This document shows, one piece after another, positions 45,331 to 56,104 of a stretch of 56,206 nt of DNA (positions within the stretch are counted from its first letter, which is position 1; the number at the start of each line of letters is the position of its first letter). The stretch covers positions 1 through 56,206 of the forward strand of contig JAJDNC010000059.1 of NCBI GenBank assembly GCA_022340865.1, read 5' to 3'. The translations under genes were made by a program, and so were the position numbers. The notes below the pieces were generated by a model that saw only the letters and a program-made list of their open reading frames with translations, searched no databases and was not told where the DNA came from. The DNA comes from Gemmatimonadota bacterium (GTDB lineage: Bacteria > Gemmatimonadota > Gemmatimonadetes > Longimicrobiales > Gaopeijiaceae).

Positions 45331-46590
45331 CTACTGGCCCGCCGGCTCCACCGGGGAGGATGCCGCCAGCCGTGTGATCCGCGCGCGCAACACCTGGGTC
45401 TCGGTGGCCTCCACCACCTCGATGCGGATCCCGTCCCGCTGCAGGGACGCTCCCACGCTCGGCACGTACCCGAGCTCGTCGAGGATGAACCCGTTGAGGG
45501 ACCGGTGCTCGACCAACGGCAGGGACACGTTGAACGCCTGGTTGATCTCCCGGATGTCCACCCCAGCGTCCGCCAGGATCTCGGTTTCGGACACCCTGAC
45601 GATCTCCTCCTCGTCGACGTCGGTCTCGTCGACGATCTCCCCCACCAGCTCCTCCAGGACGTCCTCCAGCGTCACGAGCCCGTCGATGCCCCCGAACTCG
45701 TCGGCGACGATCCCCATATGGATGCGCTTGGTCTGGAACGCATGGAGGAGCCCCGAGAGCGGAAGCGAGCCCGGCACGAAGAAGGGTTCGCGGGCCAGGT
45801 GCTTCAGGGTCAGGTCCGGGTTGCCGTCCACGTACGCCTCGTAGGCCTCGCGCACGTAGAGGATGCCGGTGACGTCGTCCACGGAATCCCCGTACACGGG
45901 GACCCGGCTGTAGGGAACCTCCGACAGCTGATTGACGATCTCCGAGAGCGTGAGGGCGTCGCGCCATGCGAAGATGTCCACGCGTGGCGTCATGACGTCC
46001 CAGGCGGTGAGGTCGTCCAGGCGGAACGCGCGCTCCACCAGGAGGCTCTCGTGCTCCTCGATCATCCCCTCTTCCTCACCGAGCTCCTGGAGATCCCGCA
46101 GCTCACGCTCGTCCGGGCTCACCTCCCCCTCCTGGCTCCCCAGAAGGGCGTCCTCCAGCCTGGCGAACGGCATTCCCAGGGCGCTCAGCCAGCGTGAGGA
46201 CCTCAGCAGGAGAGGTGCCGAGAGCAGCGCGAGTCGTACCGGGTGGCGCGCGACGATGCTTCTCGGGAGCACGTCGCTCAGCAGCAGAACGACGAGCACC
46301 CCCACCACCAGGGCGATGGCCACCCCCCGGGGGCCCCAGGAGAGCTCGGCCTGGGCTGCGGCCAGGCCGACGGCGATGATGTCCAGAGTGCGGCTGAGGA
46401 TGCGCAGCCCCGTGCGGGTCCCGCGGGGGTCTTCCCGGATGCGGGTGAGGGCGACGGCGCCGCGGAACCCCTCTTCGTGCAGGGTGCGCAGTCGTGACCC
46501 ACCGACCTGGAACACGGCCGTGCCCGCCGCGGTGAGCAGCGCGGAGACGACGAGCAGAGCCACCACGACGCCCAGGACCACGCCGGTCAT
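45331..46590 (-). CDS. CNNM/HlyC-CorC-type membrane protein with CBS pair
   Basis: 419 residues. The N-terminal DUF21-like domain has about three to four membrane helices (to about 150). Two CBS domains (about 200-325) follow the VMTPRVDIFAW motif and contain GIVADEFGGIDGLVTLEDVLEELVGEI. The C-terminal CorC_HlyC domain (about 335-410) includes GVDIREINQAFNVSLP. Relatives take part in magnesium or cobalt export or homeostasis; haemolysin in older names is not supported. 75 nt separate it from the hexapeptide-repeat gene. Confidence 0.88.
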   Translation of the reverse strand: MTGVVLGVVVALLVVSALLTAAGTAVFQVGGSRLRTLHEEGFRGAVALTRIREDPRGTRTGLRILSRTLDIIAVGLAAAQAELSWGPRGVAIALVVGVLVVLLLSDVLPRSIVARHPVRLALLSAPLLLRSSRWLSALGMPFARLEDALLGSQEGEVSPDERELRDLQELGEEEGMIEEHESLLVERAFRLDDLTAWDVMTPRVDIFAWRDALTLSEIVNQLSEVPYSRVPVYGDSVDDVTGILYVREAYEAYVDGNPDLTLKHLAREPFFVPGSLPLSGLLHAFQTKRIHMGIVADEFGGIDGLVTLEDVLEELVGEIVDETDVDEEEIVRVSETEILADAGVDIREINQAFNVSLPLVEHRSLNGFILDELGYVPSVGASLQRDGIRIEVVEATETQVLRARITRLAASSPVEPAGQ

Positions 46591-46995
46591 GGGCGGCCGC
46601 TACCCGGAGGGTCTTCAGCCCGTTCGGTACTCGTCCCTACGTCCAAGGTCTCAGGAGCTCGCTGTCTCAGTTCGCCGCGGTCCCGGAGCTGACTGTCCGT
46701 GTCAGGCTCTCCAGCCACCGGCGGCCGGGGTCGGGTCTCGGTCACATCTTCCGCCTCGACTCCCCGGCGGCCATGGACGCGGCGCAGGAGCCGATACCCT
46801 GGGCGGCCCCTCCGGGTCCCATGGCGGGCACGGATCGGGCCCCTCCGGGGCGACCGTCGACACCGCGCGAAGATAGACGGCACATTTTCTACGCGTCAAG
46901 CGGTCGGAGGGGTTGAAAAGGCCGTCGGAACGAGCTTGCGTTATTTTTCACAAGCGGTAGCTTTTCGCGGCTGGAAGAGCCGATGGGAGCCGAGA
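46591..46995. other. 405-bp gap between the CBS protein and ATP synthase genes
   Basis: This divergent region has no convincing gene. Its first 290 bases are GC-rich without clear structure. From about 46880 the base composition shifts to AT-rich, with ATTTTCT, GGTTGAAAAG and TTATTTTTCA, which fits a promoter zone for the atp operon. Confidence 0.6.
46936..46963 (+). promoter_or_regulatory. Candidate atp operon promoter
   Basis: TTGCGT (46936-46941), 16 nt, then TAGCTT (46958-46963), one base different from the TATCTT -10 proposed elsewhere in this window. Transcription would begin near 46970, 26 nt before the GTG of atpZ. The region is the AT-richest part of the gap. Confidence 0.4.
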
Positions 46996-47265
46996 GTGGC
47001 ACGCGACCCCAAGGGGCAGGACCCCCAGAACGCCTTCAGGGCCTCGGCCCAGTACATGGGCTACGGCCTGACCTGGGCACTCTCCGTTCTGCTCTTCCTG
47101 GCCGTCGGAGCCTGGCTGGACTCCAAGCTCGGGACGTCGCCGTTCCTGTTGGTGCTCGGAGCGTTCGTCGGCGCAGCCGCCGGATTCTACAGCCTGTACT
47201 ACCATATCGTGATCGAACCCCGTCACCGGGAAGACGACCAGAACCGGGAAGACGACCAGAAGTGA
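46996..47265 (+). CDS. atpZ: ATP synthase-associated membrane protein AtpZ (AtpI-like)
   Basis: 89 residues from GTG 46996, with GGGAG 6 nt upstream. The sequence has two membrane helices (LTWALSVLLFLAVGAWLD and FLLVLGAFVGAAAGFYSLYY) joined by KLGTSP, the pattern of the AtpZ/AtpI (F0F1-ATPase_gate) family. The C-terminus carries a duplicated NREDDQ-like stretch. It may help c-ring assembly or ion transport. GTGA overlap with the next gene. Confidence 0.8.
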   Translation: MARDPKGQDPQNAFRASAQYMGYGLTWALSVLLFLAVGAWLDSKLGTSPFLLVLGAFVGAAAGFYSLYYHIVIEPRHREDDQNREDDQK

Positions 47266-47635
47266 AGGCCTCTCTCAGGTACGCGGCCACGGGCTCCCTG
47301 ACGCTGGGAGCGATCATCCTGGTGCTGTGGTGGTTCCTCGATCCAGAGGGGCGGCGCGGCCTGCTGCTGGCTGCCGCCATCGCGCTCCCGGTTCAGGTCC
47401 TCGCATTCGCCCTGCTCGTGCGCTTCCGGACCCGCTTCAGCCGGTTCCTGGTGGTTTGGTTGGGCGGCACGCTCGTCCGGATGGTCCTCGTGGTCGCGGT
47501 GGCCGTCGTGGCCCTCCGGACCCATATGGCCGGTGCCGTGGCGATGCTCCTCGCTCTGGCGGGATTTCTCTTCCTGCTCCTTCTGCTCGAGCCTCTGCAC
47601 TTCCGGCTCGAGCTCGCCGAGAACCTCGAGGCCAG

Positions 47636-47639
<4 letters not shown>
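47262..47639 (+). CDS. atpI: AtpI-like integral membrane protein
   Basis: 125 residues from GTG 47262 with four predicted membrane helices and short loops. The position directly before atpB and the hydrophobic profile fit ATP synthase subunit I-type proteins, which assist c-ring assembly; no catalytic motif is expected. Sequence similarity is not obvious by eye, so the name relies on position. Overlaps both neighbours by four bases. Confidence 0.65.
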
Positions 47640-48896
<1,257 letters not shown>

Positions 48897-49008
48897 TTCC
48901 CACGAAATCGCGGAGCGCATCGCCCGGCGCGGGAAGGGGGGCTCCGCCCCCACCACGCGTACCGTGCGGGCTTCTCGTTCCGGGATCGAGACGCGGATGG
49001 AGGAGCAT

Positions 49009-49623
49009 ATGAGAGCGAGTCGAATCCTTGCGGCCGGCCTCGTCCTTCTGGCGGCATCGCCGGTGGGCCTCCTGGCCCAGGGCGAGGAAGCCGGGGGTGG
49101 CGGCGGCGCGGGCATGTTCAGCATCAACCTGGGGCTCAGCGCCTGGACCATCATTGTCTTCCTGGCGCTCGTCTTCGTGCTGGCGAAGTTCGCGTGGAAG
49201 CCGATTCTCACGGCGGTGGAAGCCCGGGAGAAGGGGATCCAGCGAGCGCTGGACGAGGCCGCAAGGCACAACGACGAAGCCGCCAAGCTGCTGGAGGAGC
49301 AGCGCCAGCAGCTCGCGGACGCGCATCGTCAGGCCGGTGATCTCATCGCTCAGGGGAAGGCCGCGGGGGACCGCGTCCGCAAGGAGATCGAGGAGAAGGC
49401 CCGTGAAGAGGGTCAGGCCATCGTGGAACGGGCGCGGCAGGAGATCGAGCGGGAGCGCGACGCCGCCGTGGAGTCCCTCCGCAGGGAGGCCGTGGAGCTC
49501 GCGCTGTCGGCGGCCTCGAGGCTCATGAGCGAGAACCTGACGGAGGCCAAGGACCGCCAGTTGGTGGAGCGGTTCCTCGATGAGATGGACGAAGGCAAGG
49601 GAACCACAGGGGCGCAGGCGTGA
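49009..49623 (+). CDS. atpF: ATP synthase Fo subunit b
   Basis: 204 residues. ATG 49009 is chosen because GGAGG lies five bases upstream; an ATG at 48997 and a GTG at 48964 are alternatives. Two hydrophobic segments are seen: residues 5-24 (ending LLAQ, like a signal peptide) and the normal b-subunit anchor at about 45-66 ([22 protein letters not shown]). The rest is a long charged coiled coil. Most b subunits have only the second segment, so the first may be cleaved or form a second helix. It ties F1 to subunit a. Confidence 0.9.
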   Translation: MRASRILAAGLVLLAASPVGLLAQGEEAGGGGGAGMFSINLGLSAWTIIVFLALVFVLAKFAWKPILTAVEAREKGIQRALDEAARHNDEAAKLLEEQRQQLADAHRQAGDLIAQGKAAGDRVRKEIEEKAREEGQAIVERARQEIERERDAAVESLRREAVELALSAASRLMSENLTEAKDRQLVERFLDEMDEGKGTTGAQA

Positions 49624-50168
49624 GAGACGAGACCGTCGCCCGCAGCTACGCCGCTACGCTCTTCACGCTCGCCGAGCGGCACGAGGGGTTGGAGGCCTAC
49701 GGCACGGGCATCGAGACGGTGGCGCGGCTCCTCGCCGAAGACCGGAAGTTCCGCCTCTTCATGGAGACTCCGCGCATCGCCGACGCCGACCGGAAGGCCG
49801 TCGTTCGCAGGGTGTTCGGGGACGTGTTGCCGCGCGAGTTGGTGAACTTCATGCTCATCACCATCGACAAGCGCAGGCAGCGCCTGCTCCAGGACATCGC
49901 CAAACAGTTCCAGGCGATGGTGGACGAACACGAGGGTCGAATCCACGTGGAGGTGACGGTGGCGCGGGCCGTGGACGACACGACCCAGGAGATGCTCGCC
50001 ACTCGGCTCTCCAGGCTTCTCTCCAAGCGGGTGGTTCCCCACATGCGGGTGAAGCCGGAGATCCTCGGAGGCGTGGTCGTGCGTACGGGCGACACGATCT
50101 TCGACGGTTCGGTTCGCAGGCGGCTCGAGGGGATGCGCCGCCAGCTCATGAAGGCACGGCTGCCGTAG
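49620..50168 (+). CDS. atpH: ATP synthase F1 subunit delta
   Basis: 182 residues from GTG 49620, overlapping atpF by four bases. The N-terminal helical domain begins [16 protein letters not shown] and the C-terminus has [28 protein letters not shown], the family signature. It caps the alpha-beta hexamer and binds subunit b. 71 nt lie before atpA. Confidence 0.92.
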   Translation: MRDETVARSYAATLFTLAERHEGLEAYGTGIETVARLLAEDRKFRLFMETPRIADADRKAVVRRVFGDVLPRELVNFMLITIDKRRQRLLQDIAKQFQAMVDEHEGRIHVEVTVARAVDDTTQEMLATRLSRLLSKRVVPHMRVKPEILGGVVVRTGDTIFDGSVRRRLEGMRRQLMKARLP

Positions 50169-50239
50169 CCCGATGCGGGGGCAGCCGTAAGGCACCGCAC
50201 ATTCTGGATCCGACAGGGACTACTAGGGACACGGAAACG

Positions 50240-51811
50240 ATGGCCAACGAGTCGCAGCTTCGAGCCAGCGAGATCAAGGGCGTTCTCCTCTCCGAGATCG
50301 AGCGCTACGAGGAGGACCTCCAAGCCGAGGAGATCGGAGAGGTTCTCGAGGTCAAGGACGGCATTGCCCGCATCTACGGTCTCACCAAGGCGATGGCCTC
50401 CGAGATGCTCGAGATCACGTCCTCCGGGGCCGGCGAGACGGTCACCGCCCTCGCCCTCAACCTCGAAGAGGACAACATCGGCGCGGTGATCATGGGGGAG
50501 TGGGTACACCTTCACGAGGGTGAGCAGGTGCGTCGCACCGGCCGCGTCCTCGAGGTGCCCGTGGGGGCCGGCTATCTGGGCCGGGTGGTGGACCCGCTGG
50601 GCCACCCCCTGGACGGCAAGGGCCCGTTGGAGGGGATGGAGGGGACTCGCCAGATCGACATCGTGGCGCCGGGCATCGTGCTGCGCCAACCGGTGAAGGA
50701 GCCGCTGCAGACGGGCCTGAAGCCCATCGACTCCATGATCCCCATCGGTCGTGGGCAGCGGGAGCTCATCATCGGGGACCGCGGTACGGGCAAGACCGCC
50801 ATCGCCGTGGACACGATCATCAACCAGAAGAATACCGACGTCATCTGCATCTACTGCGCCATCGGACAGCGGGCCGGCAAGGTGCGCAACGTCGTGGAGA
50901 TCCTGCAGGAGCACGGCGCGATGGAGTACACCATCGTGGTGGCGGCCAACGCGTCGGATCCCGCGGCCATGCAGTACATAGCCCCCTACGCGGCGTGCGC
51001 CATGGGCGAGCACTTCATGTGGCAGGGCAAGCACGCGCTGGTGGTCTACGACGACCTGTCCAAGCAGGCGCAGGCGTACCGGCAGATCTCCCTCGTGCTG
51101 CGTCGGCCCCCGGGGCGCGAGGCGTACCCCGGCGACGTGTTCTACCTGCACTCCAGGCTCCTGGAGCGGGCCGCGAAGCTGTCGGAGGAGCAGGGTGGGG
51201 GCTCCCTGACCGCCTTGCCGGTCATCGAGACCCAGGCCGGTGACGTGTCCGCCTACATCCCGACGAACGTCATCTCCATCACCGACGGCCAGATCTTCCT
51301 GGAGCCCGACCTGTTCTTCTCGGGCGTGCGGCCGGCGGTGAACGTGGGTATCTCGGTGTCACGCGTGGGCGGGAACGCGCAGATCAAGGCCATGAAGAAG
51401 GTGGCCGGCCGGCTCCGCCTGGACCTGGCGCAGTACCGCGAGATGGAGGCCTTCGCCCAGTTCGGGTCGGACCTGGACGCCACCACGCAACGGCAGCTGG
51501 CCCGGGGCTCCCGCACGGTGGAGGTCCTCAAGCAAGCGCAGTACCAGCCCATGCCGGTGGAGAATCAGATCGCGGTCATCTATGCGGTGACCAACGGGTA
51601 TCTGGACCGGCATCCGGTGGAGCGCGTGCGGGCCTGGGAGCGCGGGTTCCACGAGCATCTCGCATCGAGCCACCGGGAGGTCCTGGACGCACTTCGGGAG
51701 CAGCGGCAGCTCACCGAGGAAATCGAGAAGAAGCTCGTGGTGGCCATCGAGGAGTACAACGGCGTGTTCGCCGCGAACGAGGACGCGGCCGCCGCTGCGG
51801 CGAAGGCCTGA
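50240..51811 (+). CDS. atpA: ATP synthase F1 subunit alpha
   Basis: 523 residues. Walker A is [19 protein letters not shown], with the P-loop Lys; the arginine-finger region [21 protein letters not shown] and the N-terminal [14 protein letters not shown] are typical. It forms the non-catalytic sites. The C-terminal tail is Ala-rich. Gene length is normal. Confidence 0.97.
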   Translation: MANESQLRASEIKGVLLSEIERYEEDLQAEEIGEVLEVKDGIARIYGLTKAMASEMLEITSSGAGETVTALALNLEEDNIGAVIMGEWVHLHEGEQVRRTGRVLEVPVGAGYLGRVVDPLGHPLDGKGPLEGMEGTRQIDIVAPGIVLRQPVKEPLQTGLKPIDSMIPIGRGQRELIIGDRGTGKTAIAVDTIINQKNTDVICIYCAIGQRAGKVRNVVEILQEHGAMEYTIVVAANASDPAAMQYIAPYAACAMGEHFMWQGKHALVVYDDLSKQAQAYRQISLVLRRPPGREAYPGDVFYLHSRLLERAAKLSEEQGGGSLTALPVIETQAGDVSAYIPTNVISITDGQIFLEPDLFFSGVRPAVNVGISVSRVGGNAQIKAMKKVAGRLRLDLAQYREMEAFAQFGSDLDATTQRQLARGSRTVEVLKQAQYQPMPVENQIAVIYAVTNGYLDRHPVERVRAWERGFHEHLASSHREVLDALREQRQLTEEIEKKLVVAIEEYNGVFAANEDAAAAAAKA

Positions 51812-51861
51812 GGCGGGGCCACCCACCACCCCGGATCACCCGGTAGCGAGGAAGACACGAC

Positions 51862-52722
51862 GTGGCTGGCGCCAGGGAAGTCAGACGACGGATCAAGTCG
51901 GTGGAGAACAACCGACAGATCACGCGCACCATGGAGCTCGTGGCGACGTCCAAGCTCAAGCGCGCGACGGACCGCGTCCGCGCGGCACGTCCGTACGCGG
52001 ATGCGCTGGACGAGATCGTACGCAGCCTGTACTCCCCCTGGCTGGCCGAGCGCTTCCCCCTGCTGCGCCAACCGACCGAGACGCGCCGAGCGGCAGTGCT
52101 GCTGCTTACGGCCAACCGCGGGCTCGCCGGCGCCTTCAACGCGAACCTGATCCGTGAGACCCGCCACCAGCTGGACGATCTCCGAGAGAAGGGGATCGCC
52201 ACGGAGCTCCACATCGCCGGTAAGAAGGGTATCCAGTTCTTCAGGTTCCGCGGCGAGCCCATGGAGACAGCCCGGACCGACATCAAGGACGCGCCGACGG
52301 TGACGGATGCGGAGTCCCTGGTGGCGCCCCTCGCAGCCAGGTTCGAGGCCGGCATTCTGGACGCCGTGTTCTTGGTCAGCTCCGAGTTCCGCTCGGCCAT
52401 GTCCACGCCGCCGCGGGTGAAGGAGCTGCTTCCCATCCGGCCGGGAGCTGCGTCGGCCTCCGCCGACGCCTTCATCCTGTCACCCCCCGGGGGCTTCATC
52501 CTGGGGCGGCTGTTGCCCCTCTACCTGCGCAACGCGGTGTACACGGCGCTGGTGGAAAACGCCGCAGCCGAGCAGGGGGCGCGCCGGACGGCCATGAAGA
52601 ACGCCACGGACAATGCGGGGGAGATGCTCGAGTACCTCACCCGTACGTACAATCGGGCCCGTCAGGCCCAGATCACTCAGGAGATCGCCGAGATCGTCGG
52701 TGGCGCCGCAGGCCTCGAGTGA
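51862..52722 (+). CDS. atpG: ATP synthase F1 subunit gamma
   Basis: 286 residues from GTG 51862. The N-terminal helix VRRRIKSVENNRQITRTMELVA and the C-terminal helix KNATDNAGEMLEYLTRTYNRARQAQITQEI are the two conserved halves of the rotor shaft. GAGGAAG lies about 6 nt before the start. The gene sits between atpA and atpD as in most bacteria. Confidence 0.95.
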   Translation: MAGAREVRRRIKSVENNRQITRTMELVATSKLKRATDRVRAARPYADALDEIVRSLYSPWLAERFPLLRQPTETRRAAVLLLTANRGLAGAFNANLIRETRHQLDDLREKGIATELHIAGKKGIQFFRFRGEPMETARTDIKDAPTVTDAESLVAPLAARFEAGILDAVFLVSSEFRSAMSTPPRVKELLPIRPGAASASADAFILSPPGGFILGRLLPLYLRNAVYTALVENAAAEQGARRTAMKNATDNAGEMLEYLTRTYNRARQAQITQEIAEIVGGAAGLE

Positions 52723-52755
52723 GGCCCGACGCTCCCACCTTCGGAGACAAGATGA

Positions 52756-54219
<1,464 letters not shown>

Positions 54220-54220
54220 C

Positions 54221-54562
54221 GTGGCGGACGGCACCCTTCAGGTGCGCGTGGTGTCGCCGCAGAAGATCGTCTTCGAGGGCGATGCCGCGGCGTTGGTGGC
54301 GCCGGCCTGGGACGGGATGGTGGGCATTCTGCCGGGGCACGCACCTTTCCTCACGCTCGTCGGCGTGGGGGAGTTGAGCATAGAGCTGCCCGGTGGCGGA
54401 AGCAGGTCCTTCCAGGTGGCAGGCGGAATTCTGAAGGTGCTGACGAACCGCGTGACGGTCCTCACCGAGTATGCGGGCACGGAGCCCCCGGCGGAGATCC
54501 CGGCCGAGGCCATCGTGCATCCGGAGGACGTGGTCGCCAGCGCTACCGACGCGTCGTCCTGA
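54221..54562 (+). CDS. atpC: ATP synthase F1 subunit epsilon, short form
   Basis: 113 residues from GTG 54221. The N-terminal beta-sandwich is complete (LQVRVVSPQKIVFEGDAAALVAPAWDGMVGILPGHAPFLTLV, to about residue 85). The usual C-terminal two-helix hairpin of about 45 residues is replaced by a short Pro/Glu-rich tail, so the inhibitory domain is missing. Comparable short epsilons are known in some other phyla. It couples gamma to the c-ring. The operon ends here. Confidence 0.92.
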   Translation: MADGTLQVRVVSPQKIVFEGDAAALVAPAWDGMVGILPGHAPFLTLVGVGELSIELPGGGSRSFQVAGGILKVLTNRVTVLTEYAGTEPPAEIPAEAIVHPEDVVASATDASS

Positions 54563-54640
54563 GGGGGCGGGGGTCCGCCGACCTCCCCCTGCCGGCACCC
54601 GGACTCGAAGCTTCCCCGTCACGGGCGGGAGGGAGGAACA

Positions 54641-54671
54641 GGTGGGGGCTCCTCGCGAGAAGCCGCCCACC
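54641..54671 (+). terminator. Hairpin after the atp operon
   Basis: GGTGGG (54641-54646) and GGCT (54647-54650) pair with AGCC (54661-54664) and CCCACC (54666-54671), with one unpaired G; the loop contains self-complementary CTCGCGAG. No T-run follows. It lies 79 nt past atpC and 40 nt before the PHP gene. Confidence 0.4.
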
Positions 54672-54710
54672 CCGTGCGGTCCGGTACTCCACAGGCGCGG
54701 GAGCTGACGC

Positions 54711-55529
54711 ATGCGATTGGACCTTCACATCCATACCAGGGCTTCCGACGGCGCATGGTCTCCGGAACAAGTGGTACGGGGTGCCCGTCTCGGTGGCCTG
54801 GACGTGATCGCCATCGCCGACCACGACACCGTGGCCGCGGTCCGGCCGGCGCGCGAAGCCGCCGGACAGATGGATGTGCAGGTGATCCCCGCGCTGGAGG
54901 CGAGCTCGACCTGGCGGAACCGCGAGATCCACATCCTGGGATACTTCGTCGATCTCGACGCGCCGGGGCTGGTGGGACACACCCGGCGGGCCAGCGAGCT
55001 CCGGGAGGCCCGGATGCGGGAGATGCTCGCGAAGCTCCATGAGCAGGGGATCGAAGTTCCGTTCGAGGACGTGGAACGTGCGGCCGGCGCACACCGCGTG
55101 AACCTGGGACGTCCCCACCTGGCACGGGCGCTGGTGTCACTGGGATACGCCAGCTCGGTGTCCGAGGCGTTCACGACCCTCATCGGCGACGACCGTCCCG
55201 CCTTCGTCCCCACACGGCTCGTGGCTCCGGAGGAGGCCGTGGCGCTCATCCTGGAGAGCGGCGGCATCCCCGTATGGGCGCATCCCCCGGGCGACGTGAT
55301 GGACGCGCTGCTCCCGCGGCTCGTGCAGGCGGGCCTTCGGGGCCTGGAGGTGTACCGCCCCAGCCACGATCGAAACGACGTGCTCCGCCTGGAGGCCGTG
55401 TGCCGGAGCACGGGGCTCCTGTGCAGCGGTGGCTCGGACTGGCACACGCCCGAGAGCGGGGCCGCTCTGGGTGACTTCCACGTCACCGCGGACGAGGTGG
55501 AGGGGCTTCTCGAGGCCGGGGGGATTTAG
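54711..55529 (+). CDS. PHP-domain phosphoesterase (TrpH/YciV type)
   Basis: 272 residues. Metal-binding motifs in order: DLHIHTRASDG (near residue 5), IADHDT (about 36), ALEAS (about 62), GRPHLARAL, VWAHPPG (about 185) and GGSDWHTPE (about 242). This arrangement matches the YciV/RNase AM group, which acts as a 5'-3' exoribonuclease or 3',5'-nucleotide phosphatase. Length is normal. The TAG stop (55527-55529) is part of the target duplication of the following mobile element; the protein end is unaffected. Confidence 0.88.
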   Translation: MRLDLHIHTRASDGAWSPEQVVRGARLGGLDVIAIADHDTVAAVRPAREAAGQMDVQVIPALEASSTWRNREIHILGYFVDLDAPGLVGHTRRASELREARMREMLAKLHEQGIEVPFEDVERAAGAHRVNLGRPHLARALVSLGYASSVSEAFTTLIGDDRPAFVPTRLVAPEEAVALILESGGIPVWAHPPGDVMDALLPRLVQAGLRGLEVYRPSHDRNDVLRLEAVCRSTGLLCSGGSDWHTPESGAALGDFHVTADEVEGLLEAGGI

Positions 55530-55548
55530 CAGGGTGCTGAAGAAGGGG
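55530..55548 (+). repeat. Left terminal inverted repeat of the MITE-like element
   Basis: Nineteen bases, of which 18 are complementary to the right end. They begin directly after the TTAG that contains the PHP gene stop codon. Confidence 0.8.
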
Positions 55549-55739
55549 CGGGGCCGTGCCGCCCCAACCCATAGCCATGTACGTCACTGTCATTCATGGT
55601 TATGGGCGCATGGGGACCAACGCCTTCGGCGTCGGTGCCCTCGCCGCTGATGCGTCGTTTCTCCCTCTCGCCGTAGCGCTGCTACGACTCGTCGTCGTGC
55701 CTTGCCTGAGCAGCGACAGCCCCATGCGCGCGGGGTACT

Positions 55740-55758
55740 CCCCTTCTTCAGCACCCCG
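55740..55758 (-). repeat. Right terminal inverted repeat of the MITE-like element
   Basis: Nineteen bases ending directly before the second TTAG. The inner 17 bases (55740-55756) are perfectly complementary to 55532-55548. Confidence 0.8.
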
Positions 55759-55833
55759 TTAGGCCTCGGGAGCACCGGAACGACGCCTGGGCGGGGTGCC
55801 CGGACCGACCGATTTGCGGCGTCTCGCCGCGCG

Positions 55834-55862
55834 TTGACCCCCCCAGGGGCTTCCTCTATCTT
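55834..55862 (+). promoter_or_regulatory. Sigma-70-type promoter of the downstream leader
   Basis: TTGACC (55834-55839), exactly 17 nt, TATCTT (55857-55862). The -10 hexamer is the same as in the tRNA-Leu promoter (35206-35211). Transcription would start near 55869 and run at least 338 nt without a gene before the window ends. Confidence 0.55.
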
Positions 55863-55951
55863 TACCTGCTCCGCCACACCCATCAGACGGTTTCGTGTCC
55901 CGGTTCGCCCGGGACCCCGTCGAAGTCGATGGGCCGAGCGGGCTTCAAAGA

Positions 55952-55968
55952 GCTGATTGACAACAGAG
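55952..55968 (+). promoter_or_regulatory. Possible boxA-like antitermination site
   Basis: GCTGATTGACAACAGAG resembles the boxA core found before 16S genes in several phyla (of the type GCTCTTTGACAACTGAA), with four or five differences. It lies about 83 nt after the predicted start. The TTGACA inside it has no matching -10. The assignment is tentative. Confidence 0.25.
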
Positions 55969-56055
55969 GTCGAGAGGAAAGAGAGAGCCTTAGGCGAGGC
56001 GACTCGTGCCAGAGCGTGGGGTCCACGCAGTCCGGGTGCGGGGAGCCGAAGCCGA

Positions 56056-56104
56056 AGCAGGAAAGAGCAGGAAAGAGCAGGAAGAAGCAAGAAGAAGCAG
56101 GAAG
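56056..56104 (+). repeat. Decamer tandem repeat in the leader
   Basis: Five units of AGCAGGAAAG with slight variation (units 3-5 end GAAGA or GAAG, unit 4 has AGCAA). The run is all purine except for one C per unit. The function is unknown. Confidence 0.7.

Larger units (their letters stand above)
55530..55758. mobile_element. MITE-like non-autonomous element, 229 bp
   Basis: The ends are inverted repeats: CAGGGTGCTGAAGAAGGGG on the left and its complement on the right with one mismatch (position 2). The element is flanked by direct repeats TTAG at 55526-55529 and 55759-55762. Inside are further inverted repeats: 55545-55551 with 55559-55565, 55568-55579 with 55595-55606 (11 of 12), 55606-55615 with 55720-55729 (perfect), 55620-55624 with 55628-55632 and 55672-55677 with 55681-55686. 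No transposase is encoded, so it would need one in trans. The 4-bp TTAG duplication recalls YTAR duplications that I associate with IS701-type elements; that link is from memory and unverified. Confidence 0.75.

Noticed and set aside
46587..46883. 98-residue minus-strand frame overlapping the CBS-protein start by ATGA
   Set aside because: The overlap looks like real coupling, but the product is almost all Arg, Gly, Pro and charged residues with no domain, as expected for chance frames in this DNA, and no ribosome-binding site was seen.
55556..55762. 68-residue frame inside the MITE-like element
   Set aside because: It runs through both internal inverted repeats and the right end, so its sequence is dictated by the repeats. 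It has no transposase motif.
55942..55952. boxA in the reverse orientation (GCTCTTTGAAG on the minus strand)
   Set aside because: It would point into the MITE-like element and the PHP gene, where no stable RNA gene exists. The plus-strand reading nearby is more sensible though also weak.
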